Below are positions 32,167 through 40,938 of a DNA stretch of 64,000 nucleotides, piece by piece (the first letter of the stretch is position 1; the number at the start of each line of letters is the position of its first letter). This stretch comes from DSWT01 sp035420085 (GTDB lineage Bacteria > Chloroflexota > Anaerolineae > B4-G1 > SLSP01). A program made the position numbers and the translations under genes. The notes under the pieces were generated by a model. It had not been told where the DNA came from. It saw nothing but the letters and a program-made list of their open reading frames with translations, and made no database searches. Where the stretch lies: positions 56,557-120,556 of the forward strand of contig DAOLUH010000010.1 of the NCBI GenBank assembly GCA_035420085.1, read 5' to 3'.

Positions 32167-35103
32167 TCATGCTAACGGCAAGAGAAAAGAGAAATTCGAT
32201 CCAGTCCCGGCTGTGGATTCTACCCAGATTTTCCCGTTATAATGCGTCACAATTTCGTGACAAATTGCCAGCCCCAAACCGGTCCCTTTGGGTTTTCCCA
32301 CCAGGGCGTCTCCCCCCTGATAAAAGCGTTGAAAGATATGACGCAGCCCCTCGTGGGTCACACCCGGGCCGGTATCGGCGACGGAAACCATGCCGCCGCC
32401 CACCGCCGGCGTCTCCCAATCGCGCATCACAACGCCGCCTGGCACACGCTGCGCCGTCACGGTGATACTGCCACGCTCGGTGAATTTGATCGCGTTGGTG
32501 ATCAGGTTGTGCAAGACTTGCTTGATGCGTTCGGGATCGGCCAGAATCGGCAGCGCCGCAGCGTCCAGATTCACCGTCAACGTCAGACCTTTTTGTTCAG
32601 CCGCAGCGCGCAATTGTAGCGCCACTTCTTGGAGCAAAAGTTGCAGATCGCACGGTTGATCGTTCCACACCAATGTGCCCGCATCCAAAGCCGAGATGTC
32701 CAAAACGTCGTTGATGATGGTGGTCAGATGTTCACCTTCCGCAACCATAATCTTGAAGTTGTGCTCTATCTGCTCAATCGAGTGTTGTATTTCTTCGTCA
32801 CCGGCGGGTAAAGCCGGCTTGATCGCACGATCAAAAGTGCGTGAGATGAGCTTGGCAAATCCCAAAACGGCGGTCAGCGGCGTGCGCAGTTCATGGGATA
32901 CGGCGGAGATGAATTCGGACTTCATCCGATCCACCTCGACCTCGTGGGTGATGTCCCGCAGGATGAAGATGACCGCGCTGCCATCGCCCAGCGTGGTGAC
33001 AGACGCGCGCAAGACCAACTCCGCCAGCGTCACGCCATTCGCCGCCGAGAGGTGCGGCGAGACCAGCGTCATATCCGTCGTATGAACCATGCCGGGCTTC
33101 GTCAAAGATTGCGCCATCACGGCGGATAACTCCGGCAAAGGTAAGACATCCGCGATAGGTTGGCCTAACAAGGATCGGGAAGAGAGTCGCACCAGGCGTT
33201 CAAAGGTGGGGTTAGCAAGCTGTATACGACCAGATGGATCGGTGACCAGGAGGGCATCCGCCATATTTTGCAGAATCGCACTGAGACGATTGCGATCATT
33301 GACCATAATCTTGGTGCGGCGATCTATTTCTTCTTCAAGTTGGTGCTGGTCAACCTGCATCCGCTGGAGGAGTTCGGTGTTCTCAACCGCCAGCGCAATC
33401 TGCGGGGCGAGTTTTTCAATCCAGCGCACATCTGCCGTCGTATATGACAGGTGTCCTGCACGCGGCCCCACTCCCCATAGACCGACGATCCGCTCTCCCA
33501 AACACAAGAGGAGCGCCAATTCGATACGCCGTTGGTCCATAAAATCGAGAATGTCAGCCGCCACCCAGGTCTGAGGCGCAGAACGGATGATAGGGTCGCC
33601 ATCGTGCCCCACCCACAACCGCAGTCCATCGCCCACGGCAAGGGCGGGACTGGCATCATGGGCAGAAGACACTAAGGATTCGCCATCATCACTCAGCACC
33701 AACAAGACACCGTCTGCTGCGTCAATGTGCGCCGGCAAGTCCCGCGTCAACAACGTCGTCAGTTGTTCCAGACGGATGGCGCTGGTCAGTTTTTCGGTCA
33801 TCCATTGCTGAAGTTGTGGGATGTCGTAGACGCCGCGCGAGAATAACCGCTTTCCGTAATCCGCTACCTGCACACGGAGCAACCAAAACGCCGTCGTCGT
33901 GAGGGATGTCGCCGAAAAAATCACCAACGCTTCACTCGCCTGGCCGGTCAACACGCCCAATACCCAACGAATGACTTCTGTGAGCAGGAAGTAAACACCG
34001 AGGAGCAGCAATCCGAAAAGAACGTGCACAAATCCCTGCAGGACCAGCGCATCCACATCAAAGAGGCGATAGCGCGCGACCGCAATGGCTATCGCAACCG
34101 GCATCGCCACAAGAAAGAACGAGGTTATCTCAATGGTCAGAAAGGCGTGCCCAAAAAGTAATTCGGGTAGCCCCGTCAAGAACAAATACGGCAAGATGCC
34201 GATGATGGCGCCCAATACCACCCAACGGATTTGCCCTAACACAGCCGGCTGTCGCGCCGTAAATGCCGTATGAATGATGCTCACCACACCGCCGAGCAAC
34301 ATCGCCAATCCAATCCAGGACGCCGCCTGCGAGGCTAAGATGAATTGACGCAGCGGCGTAGTCCCTATCGCAAAACCATAGAGCAGAGACAACGTCGGAT
34401 TGACAATGTGAAGCAAGGGCAGACTTTTCGCCAGCGTGGGCGAGGAGATTTTAGCTACTGGAAAGATCAGCAAGAGATGGTGGGCGGTGCTAAACAGCAG
34501 AGCGCGTGCTAAAAACTTGAGTACACTTTCGACAACAAACAGACCGGGTGTGACAAGCGTCATCACCTGAAAATGGAGTAAGAGATTCAACGCCAAACAC
34601 AGCGCAACAATGAAGAGTAGCCGGGCAGCGATTTCGTCGGGATAGTGCAACAGCATATACACCCCGACGACCAAACCCGTCACGACCATCGCATAGACCC
34701 CGAAGCGCAGCAAGGGCAGACGGTCCTCAGGGAAGGGTTGCAGCGTGACCATCACCGTCCGCAAGACCTGATCCCGCCGCACCTCATAAGCGACGGTCTG
34801 CCCCACCTGCCAGCCGGGAGCAGGCTCCCCACGCCAGGAACGTTCACCCCATTCCCAGACACTCAAGCCATCCACTGTGACGATTTCATCGCCTTTTTCA
34901 AGGTCGGAGATCGTCGGCTTGAGCCGCGTCGCCACCCGCAATCCCGAGGCCAGAAACTCCGTCAACAAGACGCCATCTGAGGGCAGCCGCGCCTGTATCG
35001 AGAGCGACACAGCCACATATCCCATGCAGATGACCCCCACAAGCAGCAAAATCAGAGCCGCGGGGTATTTTCTCAGATTGCGGAGAGACGTGAAAAACGT
35101 CAT
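32167..35103 (-). CDS. ComP-like membrane histidine kinase with PDZ-like, GAF and PAS domains
   Basis: This 978-residue kinase has an N-terminal helix (about 13-33), a PDZ-like extracytoplasmic domain (about 45-125, DLEKGDEIVTVDGLSVWEWG), about eight membrane helices (135-420), GAF (about 440-580), PAS (about 600-715), HisKA with H737 (SAVSHELRTPLTAVLGF) and HATPase (NLITNAIKFTERG, VADTGPGV, GTGLGLAICHEI). PDZ plus multiple helices resembles ComP-type quorum sensors, so a peptide or small-molecule signal is plausible. The gene starts one base after the stop of the response regulator gene (TAAGATG). Confidence 0.9.
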   Translation of the reverse strand: MTFFTSLRNLRKYPAALILLLVGVICMGYVAVSLSIQARLPSDGVLLTEFLASGLRVATRLKPTISDLEKGDEIVTVDGLSVWEWGERSWRGEPAPGWQVGQTVAYEVRRDQVLRTVMVTLQPFPEDRLPLLRFGVYAMVVTGLVVGVYMLLHYPDEIAARLLFIVALCLALNLLLHFQVMTLVTPGLFVVESVLKFLARALLFSTAHHLLLIFPVAKISSPTLAKSLPLLHIVNPTLSLLYGFAIGTTPLRQFILASQAASWIGLAMLLGGVVSIIHTAFTARQPAVLGQIRWVVLGAIIGILPYLFLTGLPELLFGHAFLTIEITSFFLVAMPVAIAIAVARYRLFDVDALVLQGFVHVLFGLLLLGVYFLLTEVIRWVLGVLTGQASEALVIFSATSLTTTAFWLLRVQVADYGKRLFSRGVYDIPQLQQWMTEKLTSAIRLEQLTTLLTRDLPAHIDAADGVLLVLSDDGESLVSSAHDASPALAVGDGLRLWVGHDGDPIIRSAPQTWVAADILDFMDQRRIELALLLCLGERIVGLWGVGPRAGHLSYTTADVRWIEKLAPQIALAVENTELLQRMQVDQHQLEEEIDRRTKIMVNDRNRLSAILQNMADALLVTDPSGRIQLANPTFERLVRLSSRSLLGQPIADVLPLPELSAVMAQSLTKPGMVHTTDMTLVSPHLSAANGVTLAELVLRASVTTLGDGSAVIFILRDITHEVEVDRMKSEFISAVSHELRTPLTAVLGFAKLISRTFDRAIKPALPAGDEEIQHSIEQIEHNFKIMVAEGEHLTTIINDVLDISALDAGTLVWNDQPCDLQLLLQEVALQLRAAAEQKGLTLTVNLDAAALPILADPERIKQVLHNLITNAIKFTERGSITVTAQRVPGGVVMRDWETPAVGGGMVSVADTGPGVTHEGLRHIFQRFYQGGDALVGKPKGTGLGLAICHEIVTHYNGKIWVESTAGTGSNFSFLLPLA

Positions 35104-35104
35104 C

Positions 35105-35494
35105 TTAGGTTAAAAGGTCAATCTCCAAAATCTCAGCCGCTTTTTCAAGAATATAGTCGGGGTCAAAAGGCTTGGTCACATACTCATTCGCCCCAACCGA
35201 AATGCCTTTTTCCTTGTCAATCGCCTGCCCTTTGGCTGTCAAGAGAATGACATAAATGCTACGATCAACCTCTTTGATGCGGCGACACACTTCGTAACCA
35301 CTGAGTTTGGGCATCATTACATCCAGGAAAACCAGGTTCGGACGGCGACTCAGCGCCATCTCCAACCCCTCTTCCCCATTCGCTGCCACCAATAATTCAG
35401 CCCCTAAGTCCTCCAAATCCTCCAAAGTTTGTTTTAACAGTACCCGAATGAACGCTTCATCATCTACAATAAGAACCAGTTTATCATTTCCCAT
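35105..35494 (-). CDS. Single-domain response regulator, cognate to the next kinase
   Basis: This 129-residue CheY-like receiver has D11-D12, phosphoacceptor D58 (LVFLDVMMPKLSG), T86 and K108 (YVTKPFDP). There is no output domain. It is first in an operon with the ComP-like kinase and the GAF-PAS cyclase, so phosphate flow from kinase to receiver and then to the cyclase is a reasonable model. GGAGG lies 7 bases before the ATG. Confidence 0.92.
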   Translation of the reverse strand: MGNDKLVLIVDDEAFIRVLLKQTLEDLEDLGAELLVAANGEEGLEMALSRRPNLVFLDVMMPKLSGYEVCRRIKEVDRSIYVILLTAKGQAIDKEKGISVGANEYVTKPFDPDYILEKAAEILEIDLLT

Positions 35495-35556
35495 ACCAAC
35501 CTCCCCCCAAACTCAGGCGATCCATCCACCTCTCCACCCATCACAATGCTGAAAAT

Positions 35557-35585
35557 AATGTATCATTCTCCTGTCATTCTGTCAA
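35557..35585 (-). promoter_or_regulatory. Consensus promoter for the regulator-kinase-cyclase operon
   Basis: On the minus strand a perfect TTGACA (complement of 35580-35585), a 17-base spacer and TACATT (complement of 35557-35562) precede the receiver start by about 60 bases. Confidence 0.7.
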
Positions 35586-35608
35586 CAACCATGCGAAACA
35601 GAAATACA

Positions 35609-35668
35609 GTCAGCAGACCGGGCAGATTAGAGACACGTCAATCTGCTTCATCTGCTCAGTCTGCTGAC
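35609..35668. terminator. Hairpin element after metK
   Basis: GTCAGCAGAC (35609-35618) pairs with GTCTGCTGAC (35659-35668), and an inner GCAGATT pairs with AATCTGC. It lies about 30 bases after the metK stop, read leftward, and upstream of the response-regulator promoter. There is no long T run. Confidence 0.6.
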
Positions 35669-35699
35669 CGTTGGTGCCACTTTCAGCCGAAAAAGACGG

Positions 35700-36914
35700 T
35701 TAGCTCAGACCGGCCGCCTGCCGCAGCGCCGCAGCCTTGTCGGTCTTCTCCCACGGCGCGTCAATGTCCGTGCGCCCGAAGTGCCCGTATGCCGCTGTCG
35801 CCTGGAAGATGGGGCGACGCAGGTTCAGGTCGCGGATGATCGCTGCCGGCCGCAGATCGAAGTGCTGGTGAATCAGGTCAATGATCTGCGCGTCGGAAAT
35901 TTTGCCGGTGCCGAACGTCTCCACCGCCAACGACAAAGGCCGCGCCACGCCGATAGCATAGGAGACTTGCAGCTCCAGCCGGTCGGCGATGCCCGCCGCC
36001 ACCAGGTTCTTGGCAATGTAGCGCGCCATATACGACGCCGAGCGGTCCACCTTCGTCGGATCCTTGCCGGAGAACGCGCCGCCGCCATGACGAGCCACGC
36101 CGCCGTAGGTATCCACGATGATCTTGCGCCCGGTCAACCCGGAGTCGCCAGCCGGCCCGCCGATGACGAACCGCCCGGTGGGGTTCACGAAGATCCGCGT
36201 ATGCTCATCAAGCATCTCGGCGGGAATCACAGGTTTGATCACGTACTTGATGATGTCTTCGCGGATCTGCTCCTGGGTGACTTCCGGCGCGTGCTGCGTG
36301 CTCACCACGACCGTATCCACGCGCTTTGGCTTCCCGTAAGCATATTCCACCGTCACCTGGCTCTTGCCGTCGGGGCGCAGGTAGAGCAGCGTGCCGTCCT
36401 TGCGCACGTCAGCCAGCCGCTTGCACAGCTTGTGCGCCAACGAAATGGTCAGCGGCATCAGCTCCGGCGTCTCGTTACAGGCGAACCCGATCATCATCCC
36501 CTGATCGCCCGCGCCAATCGCCTCAATCTCGGCGTCGCTCATTTCGCCGGTCTTGGCTTCCAGCGCCTTATCCACGCCGAGCGCGATGTCGGCGGACTGC
36601 TCCTTGATGCTGACGATCACGCCGCACGTCTCGCCATCGAAGCCGTACTTGGCGCGGTTGTAGCCGATCCCCGTCACGACGTTGCGCGCCAACTGCGCGA
36701 TGTCAACGTAGGTGCTGGTCGTGATCTCGCCAGCGACCAGAATCAGACCGGTCGTCGTCGAGACCTCGCACGCCACGCGCGCATCGGGATCATCGGCGAT
36801 GATCGCATCCAGCACGGCGTCGGAAATCTGATCGCACATCTTGTCAGGATGGCCCTCTGTCACCGACTCCGACGTGAAGAAAAACTTCGGCGACTGCATA
36901 AATGTTGTTGTCAT
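35700..36914 (-). CDS. metK: S-adenosylmethionine synthetase
   Basis: This 404-residue enzyme forms S-adenosylmethionine from methionine and ATP. Family motifs are TSESVTEGHPDKMCDQISDA, GAGDQGMMIGFACNET, the P-loop-like GGGAFSGKDPTKVDRSASY and a full-length C-terminal domain. GAGGAGG lies 9 bases before the ATG. Unlike the transsulfuration gene at 42427, its leader has no recognisable SAM riboswitch. A hairpin CAGCCGTTCGGCTG at the predicted transcription start may be an operator. Confidence 0.97.
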   Translation of the reverse strand: MTTTFMQSPKFFFTSESVTEGHPDKMCDQISDAVLDAIIADDPDARVACEVSTTTGLILVAGEITTSTYVDIAQLARNVVTGIGYNRAKYGFDGETCGVIVSIKEQSADIALGVDKALEAKTGEMSDAEIEAIGAGDQGMMIGFACNETPELMPLTISLAHKLCKRLADVRKDGTLLYLRPDGKSQVTVEYAYGKPKRVDTVVVSTQHAPEVTQEQIREDIIKYVIKPVIPAEMLDEHTRIFVNPTGRFVIGGPAGDSGLTGRKIIVDTYGGVARHGGGAFSGKDPTKVDRSASYMARYIAKNLVAAGIADRLELQVSYAIGVARPLSLAVETFGTGKISDAQIIDLIHQHFDLRPAAIIRDLNLRRPIFQATAAYGHFGRTDIDAPWEKTDKAAALRQAAGLS

Positions 36915-36984
36915 TGAAAAAACCTCCTCAGTAAAATTTATAGTTGAACGTTACAGGTTACAAGTTAACCAAACTGCCCATAGC

Positions 36985-37004
36985 CAGCCGTTCGGCTGAT
37001 TATA
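36985..37004 (-). promoter_or_regulatory. metK promoter -10 with adjacent palindrome
   Basis: On the minus strand TATAAT (complement of 36999-37004) is followed at once by CAGCCGAACGGCTG (36985-36998), a 6-bp inverted repeat placed at the likely start point. No good -35 was found. Confidence 0.4.
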
Positions 37005-37043
37005 CCCGATTTTGTAAGGCGAAAGCCACACAACCACACTCAC

Positions 37044-37616
37044 CTGCCCCCGAGACGGGGGCAGTGAGCAAGCTTCCTCCCTGCTCAGCGCCCCCGTCTC
37101 GGAGACGCGAGAGGCGCACCCGACATACCTGCCCCCGAGACGGGGGCAGTGAGCGAGTTTTCCCCCTGCTCAGCGCCTCCGTCTCAGGGGCGCGAGAGGC
37201 ACACCCGACATACCTGCCCCCGAGACGGGGGCAGTGAGCGAGTTTTCCCCCCATGCTCAGCGCCCCCGTCCCGGGGGCGCGAGAGACGCACCCGACATAC
37301 CTGCCCCCGAGGGGGCAGTAAGCGAGTTTCCTCCCTGCTCAGCGCCCCCGTCCCGGGGGCGCGAGAGACGCACCCGACATACCTACCCCCGAGGGGGCAG
37401 TGAGCGAGTTTCCTCCCTGCTCAGCGCCCTCGTCCCGGGGGCGCGAGAGGCACACCCAACATACCTGCCCCCGAGACGGGGGCAGTGAGCGAGTTTCCTC
37501 CCTGCTCAGCGCCCCCGTCTCGGGGACGCGAGAGGCGCACCCGACATACCTGCCCCCGAGGGGGCAGTGAGCGAGTTTTCCCCCCATGCTCAGCGCCCCC
37601 GTCCCGGGGGCGCGCA
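37044..37616. repeat. Seven-unit GC-rich tandem repeat array, 82-87 bp period
   Basis: Units start at 37044, 37129, 37214, 37301, 37383, 37465 and 37550. Each begins with the hairpin CTGCCCCCG-AGA-CGGGGGCAG (some units lack part of the loop side), then TGAGCGAG, a pyrimidine tract, TGCTCA, a second hairpin of opposite orientation (GCGCCCCCGTC..) and GCACCCGACATAC. Open frames run through both strands because no stops occur, but they are not genes. The array fills the gap between metK and adenine deaminase, which are divergent. Confidence 0.93.
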
Positions 37617-37631
37617 TTTTCTGCGCCATGT

Positions 37632-37660
37632 TTCACGTTTCACGTATCACGGTATATAAT
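37632..37660 (+). promoter_or_regulatory. Putative promoter for adenine deaminase
   Basis: TTCACG (37632-37637), a 17-base spacer and TATAAT (37655-37660) lie between the array and the gene. The -35 is weak. Confidence 0.45.
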
Positions 37661-37701
37661 CGCACTCATTCTAGTTTCGATGCTCAGCGTCCCTATCACA
37701 C

Positions 37702-37738
37702 CTGCCCCCGAGACGGGGGCAGTGAGTGAGTTTCGTAG
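37702..37738. repeat. Solo copy of array hairpin in the ade leader
   Basis: CTGCCCCCGAGACGGGGGCA continues into GTGAGTGAGTTTC, matching the first third of an array unit. It lies between the predicted promoter and the ATG at 37769, so it would be transcribed in the leader and could lower expression. Confidence 0.8.
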
Positions 37739-37768
37739 CGAGCAAATTTCCATTTTAGGAGGAGTACG

Positions 37769-39556
37769 ATGAACCGTGAAACATTGTTACATACCCTCGC
37801 CGTCGCGCGGGGCGACGAACCCGCCGACCTGCTACTGACCAACGCCCGCGTGGTCAACGTCTTCACCGGCGAAATGCTGGATGTGGACGTTGCCATCGCC
37901 GGAGAGACCATCGCCGCCGTGGGGATGGGCTATACGGGCAAGGAAACGCTCGACCTGGGCGGGCAGTACCTCGTCCCCGGCCTCATTGACACGCACGTAC
38001 ACGTCGAGTCGTCTATGGCGATTCCCGCGCAGTTTGCCCGCGCCGTCGTCCCGCACGGCGTCACCACCGTCGTCTCCGATCCTCACGAGATCGCCAACGT
38101 CGCCGGAGCAGATGGCATCCGCTATATGATCGCAGCCTCCGAGGGCCTGCCGCTCACCGTCTTCATCAACCTGCCCTCCTGCGTCCCCGCGACGCACATG
38201 GGCACGGCCGGCGCAACGCTGGGCGCGGATGACTTGCTGGCGCTGCGCGACCTGCCGCGCGTCCTGGGTCTGGCGGAATTTATGAACGTGCCCGGCGCGG
38301 TCCTCGGCCTGCCCGGCGCGCTGGAGAAAATTCTCGCCTTCCGCGACGGGCACATTGACGGCCACGCGCCCGGCGTCAGCGGGCCGTGGCTGCAAGCCTA
38401 CGTCGCCGCCGGCCCCTCCACCGACCACGAGAGCATGACGGCGGAAGAGGCGCTCGCAAAGGCGCGCCTGGGGATGCACGTCCTAGTCCGTGAGGCTACC
38501 GCCGCGCGCAACCTGCACGCGCTGCTCCCTGTCATCACGCCGGAGAACACGCGCCGCTTCGCCTTCGCCACCGACGACCGCCATCCCGCCGACCTCATCG
38601 AAGAGGGCAGCATTGACCACAGCCTGCGCCTGGCCATCGCAGCGGGCTTGCCGCCGCTGACCGCGCTGCGTATGGCGACGCTCAACGCCGCCGAGACCTT
38701 CGGCTTGACGGATCGCGGGGCCATCGGGCCGGGCCGTCGCGCCGATCTGGTCGTCACGCCGTCGTTGGAGGATTTCCGCGCGGTCAAGGTCGTCGCCGCA
38801 GGCCGTCTCGTCGCCGAAAACGGCCAGGTTGTCGGCGCGTGGTCGCTGCCCACGGCGGATGAGAGTCGCGTGCGCGGCAGCATCCACGTAGACGTAGACG
38901 CGCTCTTGTTCCGCATCCCGGCGGAGGGAACGCGCATCCGCGCCATCGGCGTCATCCCCGACCAGATTGTGACCGACGAACGTATTTTTGAGGCTAAAGT
39001 TATGTCAACGGATTTAACGGATGCAACGGATTTTTCGTCCGTTAAATCCGTTCAATCCGTTGACAAAGAAGCTGTCTCTGACGTAGAACGCGACCTGCTC
39101 AAACTCGCCGTCGTCGAACGGCACAACCACACGGGTCGAATCGGCCTGGGCTTCGTGCATGGCCTGGGCCTCAAGCGCGGCGCGATTGCCGGAAGCGTGG
39201 GCCACGACTGCCACAACGTCACCGTGGCCGGCGTGAGCGACGCCGAAATGCGCGCCGCCGTCCGCGCCGTCAAGGAGCTAGGCGGCGGCCTCGTCGCCGT
39301 CCTCGATGGCGCGGTCATCGCCAGCGTGCCGCTCCCCATCGGCGGGCTGATGTCCGACCAGCCCGTGGAAGTCGTCCGCGCGCAGATGGATACTTTATTG
39401 GAACGTGTTAAAGAGCTGGGTTCCCCACTCCACGACCCCTTCATGCACCTCGGCTTCCTGGCCCTGGAGGTCATCCCCAAGCTCAAATTGACCGATCAAG
39501 GGTTGGTGGATGTGGAGAAATTCGATTTTACGCCATTGTGGGTGGAGAAGGATTAA
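37769..39556 (+). CDS. ade: Adenine deaminase, with palindromic insertion
   Basis: This 595-residue amidohydrolase converts adenine to hypoxanthine and ammonia. Metal-binding motifs are GLIDTHVHVES (H76, H78, E80) and VVSDPHEIANV (H106, E107). Later motifs are DGHAPGVSG, TDHESMTAEEAL, FATDDRHPADL and the C-terminal GSVGHDCHNVTVAG and PLPIGGLMSD, all typical of Ade. Residues about 412-432 (STDLTDATDFSSVKSVQSVD) are encoded by a 61-base palindromic element and are not part of the family. The reading frame stays open across it. AGGAGGAG lies 5 bases before the ATG. No partner purine gene is adjacent. Confidence 0.93.
   Translation: MNRETLLHTLAVARGDEPADLLLTNARVVNVFTGEMLDVDVAIAGETIAAVGMGYTGKETLDLGGQYLVPGLIDTHVHVESSMAIPAQFARAVVPHGVTTVVSDPHEIANVAGADGIRYMIAASEGLPLTVFINLPSCVPATHMGTAGATLGADDLLALRDLPRVLGLAEFMNVPGAVLGLPGALEKILAFRDGHIDGHAPGVSGPWLQAYVAAGPSTDHESMTAEEALAKARLGMHVLVREATAARNLHALLPVITPENTRRFAFATDDRHPADLIEEGSIDHSLRLAIAAGLPPLTALRMATLNAAETFGLTDRGAIGPGRRADLVVTPSLEDFRAVKVVAAGRLVAENGQVVGAWSLPTADESRVRGSIHVDVDALLFRIPAEGTRIRAIGVIPDQIVTDERIFEAKVMSTDLTDATDFSSVKSVQSVDKEAVSDVERDLLKLAVVERHNHTGRIGLGFVHGLGLKRGAIAGSVGHDCHNVTVAGVSDAEMRAAVRAVKELGGGLVAVLDGAVIASVPLPIGGLMSDQPVEVVRAQMDTLLERVKELGSPLHDPFMHLGFLALEVIPKLKLTDQGLVDVEKFDFTPLWVEKD
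39004..39064. repeat. AACGGATTTAACGGAT palindromic element inside ade
   Basis: The 27-base left arm (39004-39030, starting GTCAACGGATTTAACGGAT) and right arm (39038-39064, ending CAATCCGTTGAC) are complementary except at three positions, around the loop TTTTTCG. It encodes about 20 residues in frame within adenine deaminase. Confidence 0.9.
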
Positions 39557-39588
39557 GGGAGTAGGGGAGTGAGGGGGTGAGGGCGTAG

Positions 39589-40878
39589 ATGATGCGGCGA
39601 ATACAGGATTTGTTGGACGAAGGGATTCGCGCAGCGCGCACCGGGGAGGAAGACCGGGCGCAGTTGCGGCTAACGCAGGTGTTGACGCAGAACGCCTCGC
39701 GCGCGCAACAGGCGACCGCGCATTTCTGGCTGGCGGAGCTGGCCGCCGATGATGCCGAAAAACGCGAGCATCTGGAGATGGCGCTGGCGCTGGAGCCGCA
39801 AAATGCTCAGGCGCGGCGAATGCTCGCCATTATGGACGGCAAGCTCAAGCCAGAAGACATCGTCAGCGGCGACGCCTTGCCCTCCGCGCCGCCCAAGCCG
39901 CTGCGCGCGCGCCGCTTCGTCTGCCCGCAGTGCGGCGGGCGGATGCAGTTCGCAGCGCGGGAAGATCGCCTCACGTGCGACTACTGCGGCCATCAGATGC
40001 CGCTGCTGCGAGCCTTGCAGAGTGGGATGAACATCGAAGAGCAAGATTTCGCCGTGGGGCTGGCGACCGCCGACGGGCATACGAAGAGCGATGCGCCGCG
40101 CGCGTTTACCTGCCAGGGCTGCCAGGCGACGCTGGTGAGCCGCCAACAGCACAGTCTGACCTGTCCCTACTGTGGGTCGCATCACGTCATTGACGCGCCC
40201 TCACGCAACCTGGTCGCGCCGCAGGTGATGCTCCTGTTCAGCGTGGCGCAATCCGACGCGCGGCGCGCCTTGCAAGAGTGGGTCGAGACGCAGGTGATCG
40301 GCCAGCAGTACCAGACCAGTCGCGTGCGGGGCATCTATCTGCCGGCGTGGACGTTCGACATCACCAGCGAGCGCCCGTGGCGCATGATGCGCACCGAATC
40401 GGCGCCCGCGCCCGGCGCGCTTCCCGCCATAACGACCTACGAAGGCCGCGAGGCCGCCTTTCACGATGACATCGTGGTGCCGGCGACGCATCTGCTGCCC
40501 TACACGCTGCGGGAAGCGTTTGAGGATTTCGACCTGAACGCGCTCACGCCCTACGACGATGCGTGCCTGGCGAACCATCCGGCAACCCTGCACACCATCA
40601 CGCTGGCGGAGGCTTCCCTGGCGGCGCGGCGCAAAGCGTATCAACAGGCCGAGCAACAACCGCCGCCCGTTCAGTCCGCCAACCGCACCACTGTCAAAGA
40701 GATCGCCCCGCCTATCGTCACGGTGCTATCCTACAAACTGGTGCTCTTGCCCTTCTGGATTGGCAACTACCGCTACAAAGGTAAAGTCTATCTTGCCGTG
40801 ATCAACGGCCAAAATGGTAAGGTGCGTGGACAATCTCCGCCTGGCCTGTTAGAAAAGGCGCTCGGCGGCGTCCTATGA
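39589..40878 (+). CDS. TPR-like protein with two zinc ribbons
   Basis: This 429-residue protein has an N-terminal helical repeat of TPR type (about 1-80), a first ribbon CPQCGGRMQF...CDYCGHQ (about 110-140), a second ribbon CQGCQATLVS...CPYCGSHH (about 170-200), and a beta-rich C-terminal region (about 215-420) ending in a strand near YRYKGKVYLAVINGQNGKV. The ribbons probably stabilise the fold or bind nucleic acid or protein. I know no function for this architecture. It starts at ATG 39589 or 39592, after a GGGAGTAGGGGAGTGAGGG stretch. Its stop abuts the ATGATTC element shared with aspartate kinase. Confidence 0.7.
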   Translation: MMRRIQDLLDEGIRAARTGEEDRAQLRLTQVLTQNASRAQQATAHFWLAELAADDAEKREHLEMALALEPQNAQARRMLAIMDGKLKPEDIVSGDALPSAPPKPLRARRFVCPQCGGRMQFAAREDRLTCDYCGHQMPLLRALQSGMNIEEQDFAVGLATADGHTKSDAPRAFTCQGCQATLVSRQQHSLTCPYCGSHHVIDAPSRNLVAPQVMLLFSVAQSDARRALQEWVETQVIGQQYQTSRVRGIYLPAWTFDITSERPWRMMRTESAPAPGALPAITTYEGREAAFHDDIVVPATHLLPYTLREAFEDFDLNALTPYDDACLANHPATLHTITLAEASLAARRKAYQQAEQQPPPVQSANRTTVKEIAPPIVTVLSYKLVLLPFWIGNYRYKGKVYLAVINGQNGKVRGQSPPGLLEKALGGVL

Positions 40879-40938
40879 GAATCATGAATCATGATTCATG
40901 ATTCATGATTCATGATTCATGATTCATGACTCATGATT
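40879..40938. repeat. ATGATTC tandem palindromic element between convergent genes
   Basis: GAATCATGAATCATGATTC is followed by five more ATGATTC units, one as ATGACTC. The element starts directly after the TGA of the zinc-ribbon gene and extends into the last codons of aspartate kinase, giving it its final residues N-H-E-S and stop. A shorter copy is at 51567-51592. Confidence 0.9.

Noticed and set aside
35781..36917. A 378-codon open frame antisense to metK
   Set aside because: It is a codon-bias shadow of metK, with an Arg/His-rich product and no ribosome-binding site or motif.
36915..37040. A SAM riboswitch in front of metK
   Set aside because: None of the aptamer blocks (GCAACC, GGTGCCAATTCC) is present; only a -10 box and a short palindrome were seen.
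37038..37640. Open frames on both strands across the GC-rich array, and a CRISPR-like reading of it
   Set aside because: The frames exist only because the repeat lacks stops; they change with each unit. The units are 82-87 bp and internally palindromic, with no unique spacers and no cas genes, so it is not CRISPR.
40879..40938. ATGATTC array as a replication origin iteron
   Set aside because: It lies at gene ends, has a second copy at another stop codon, and no replication gene is near.
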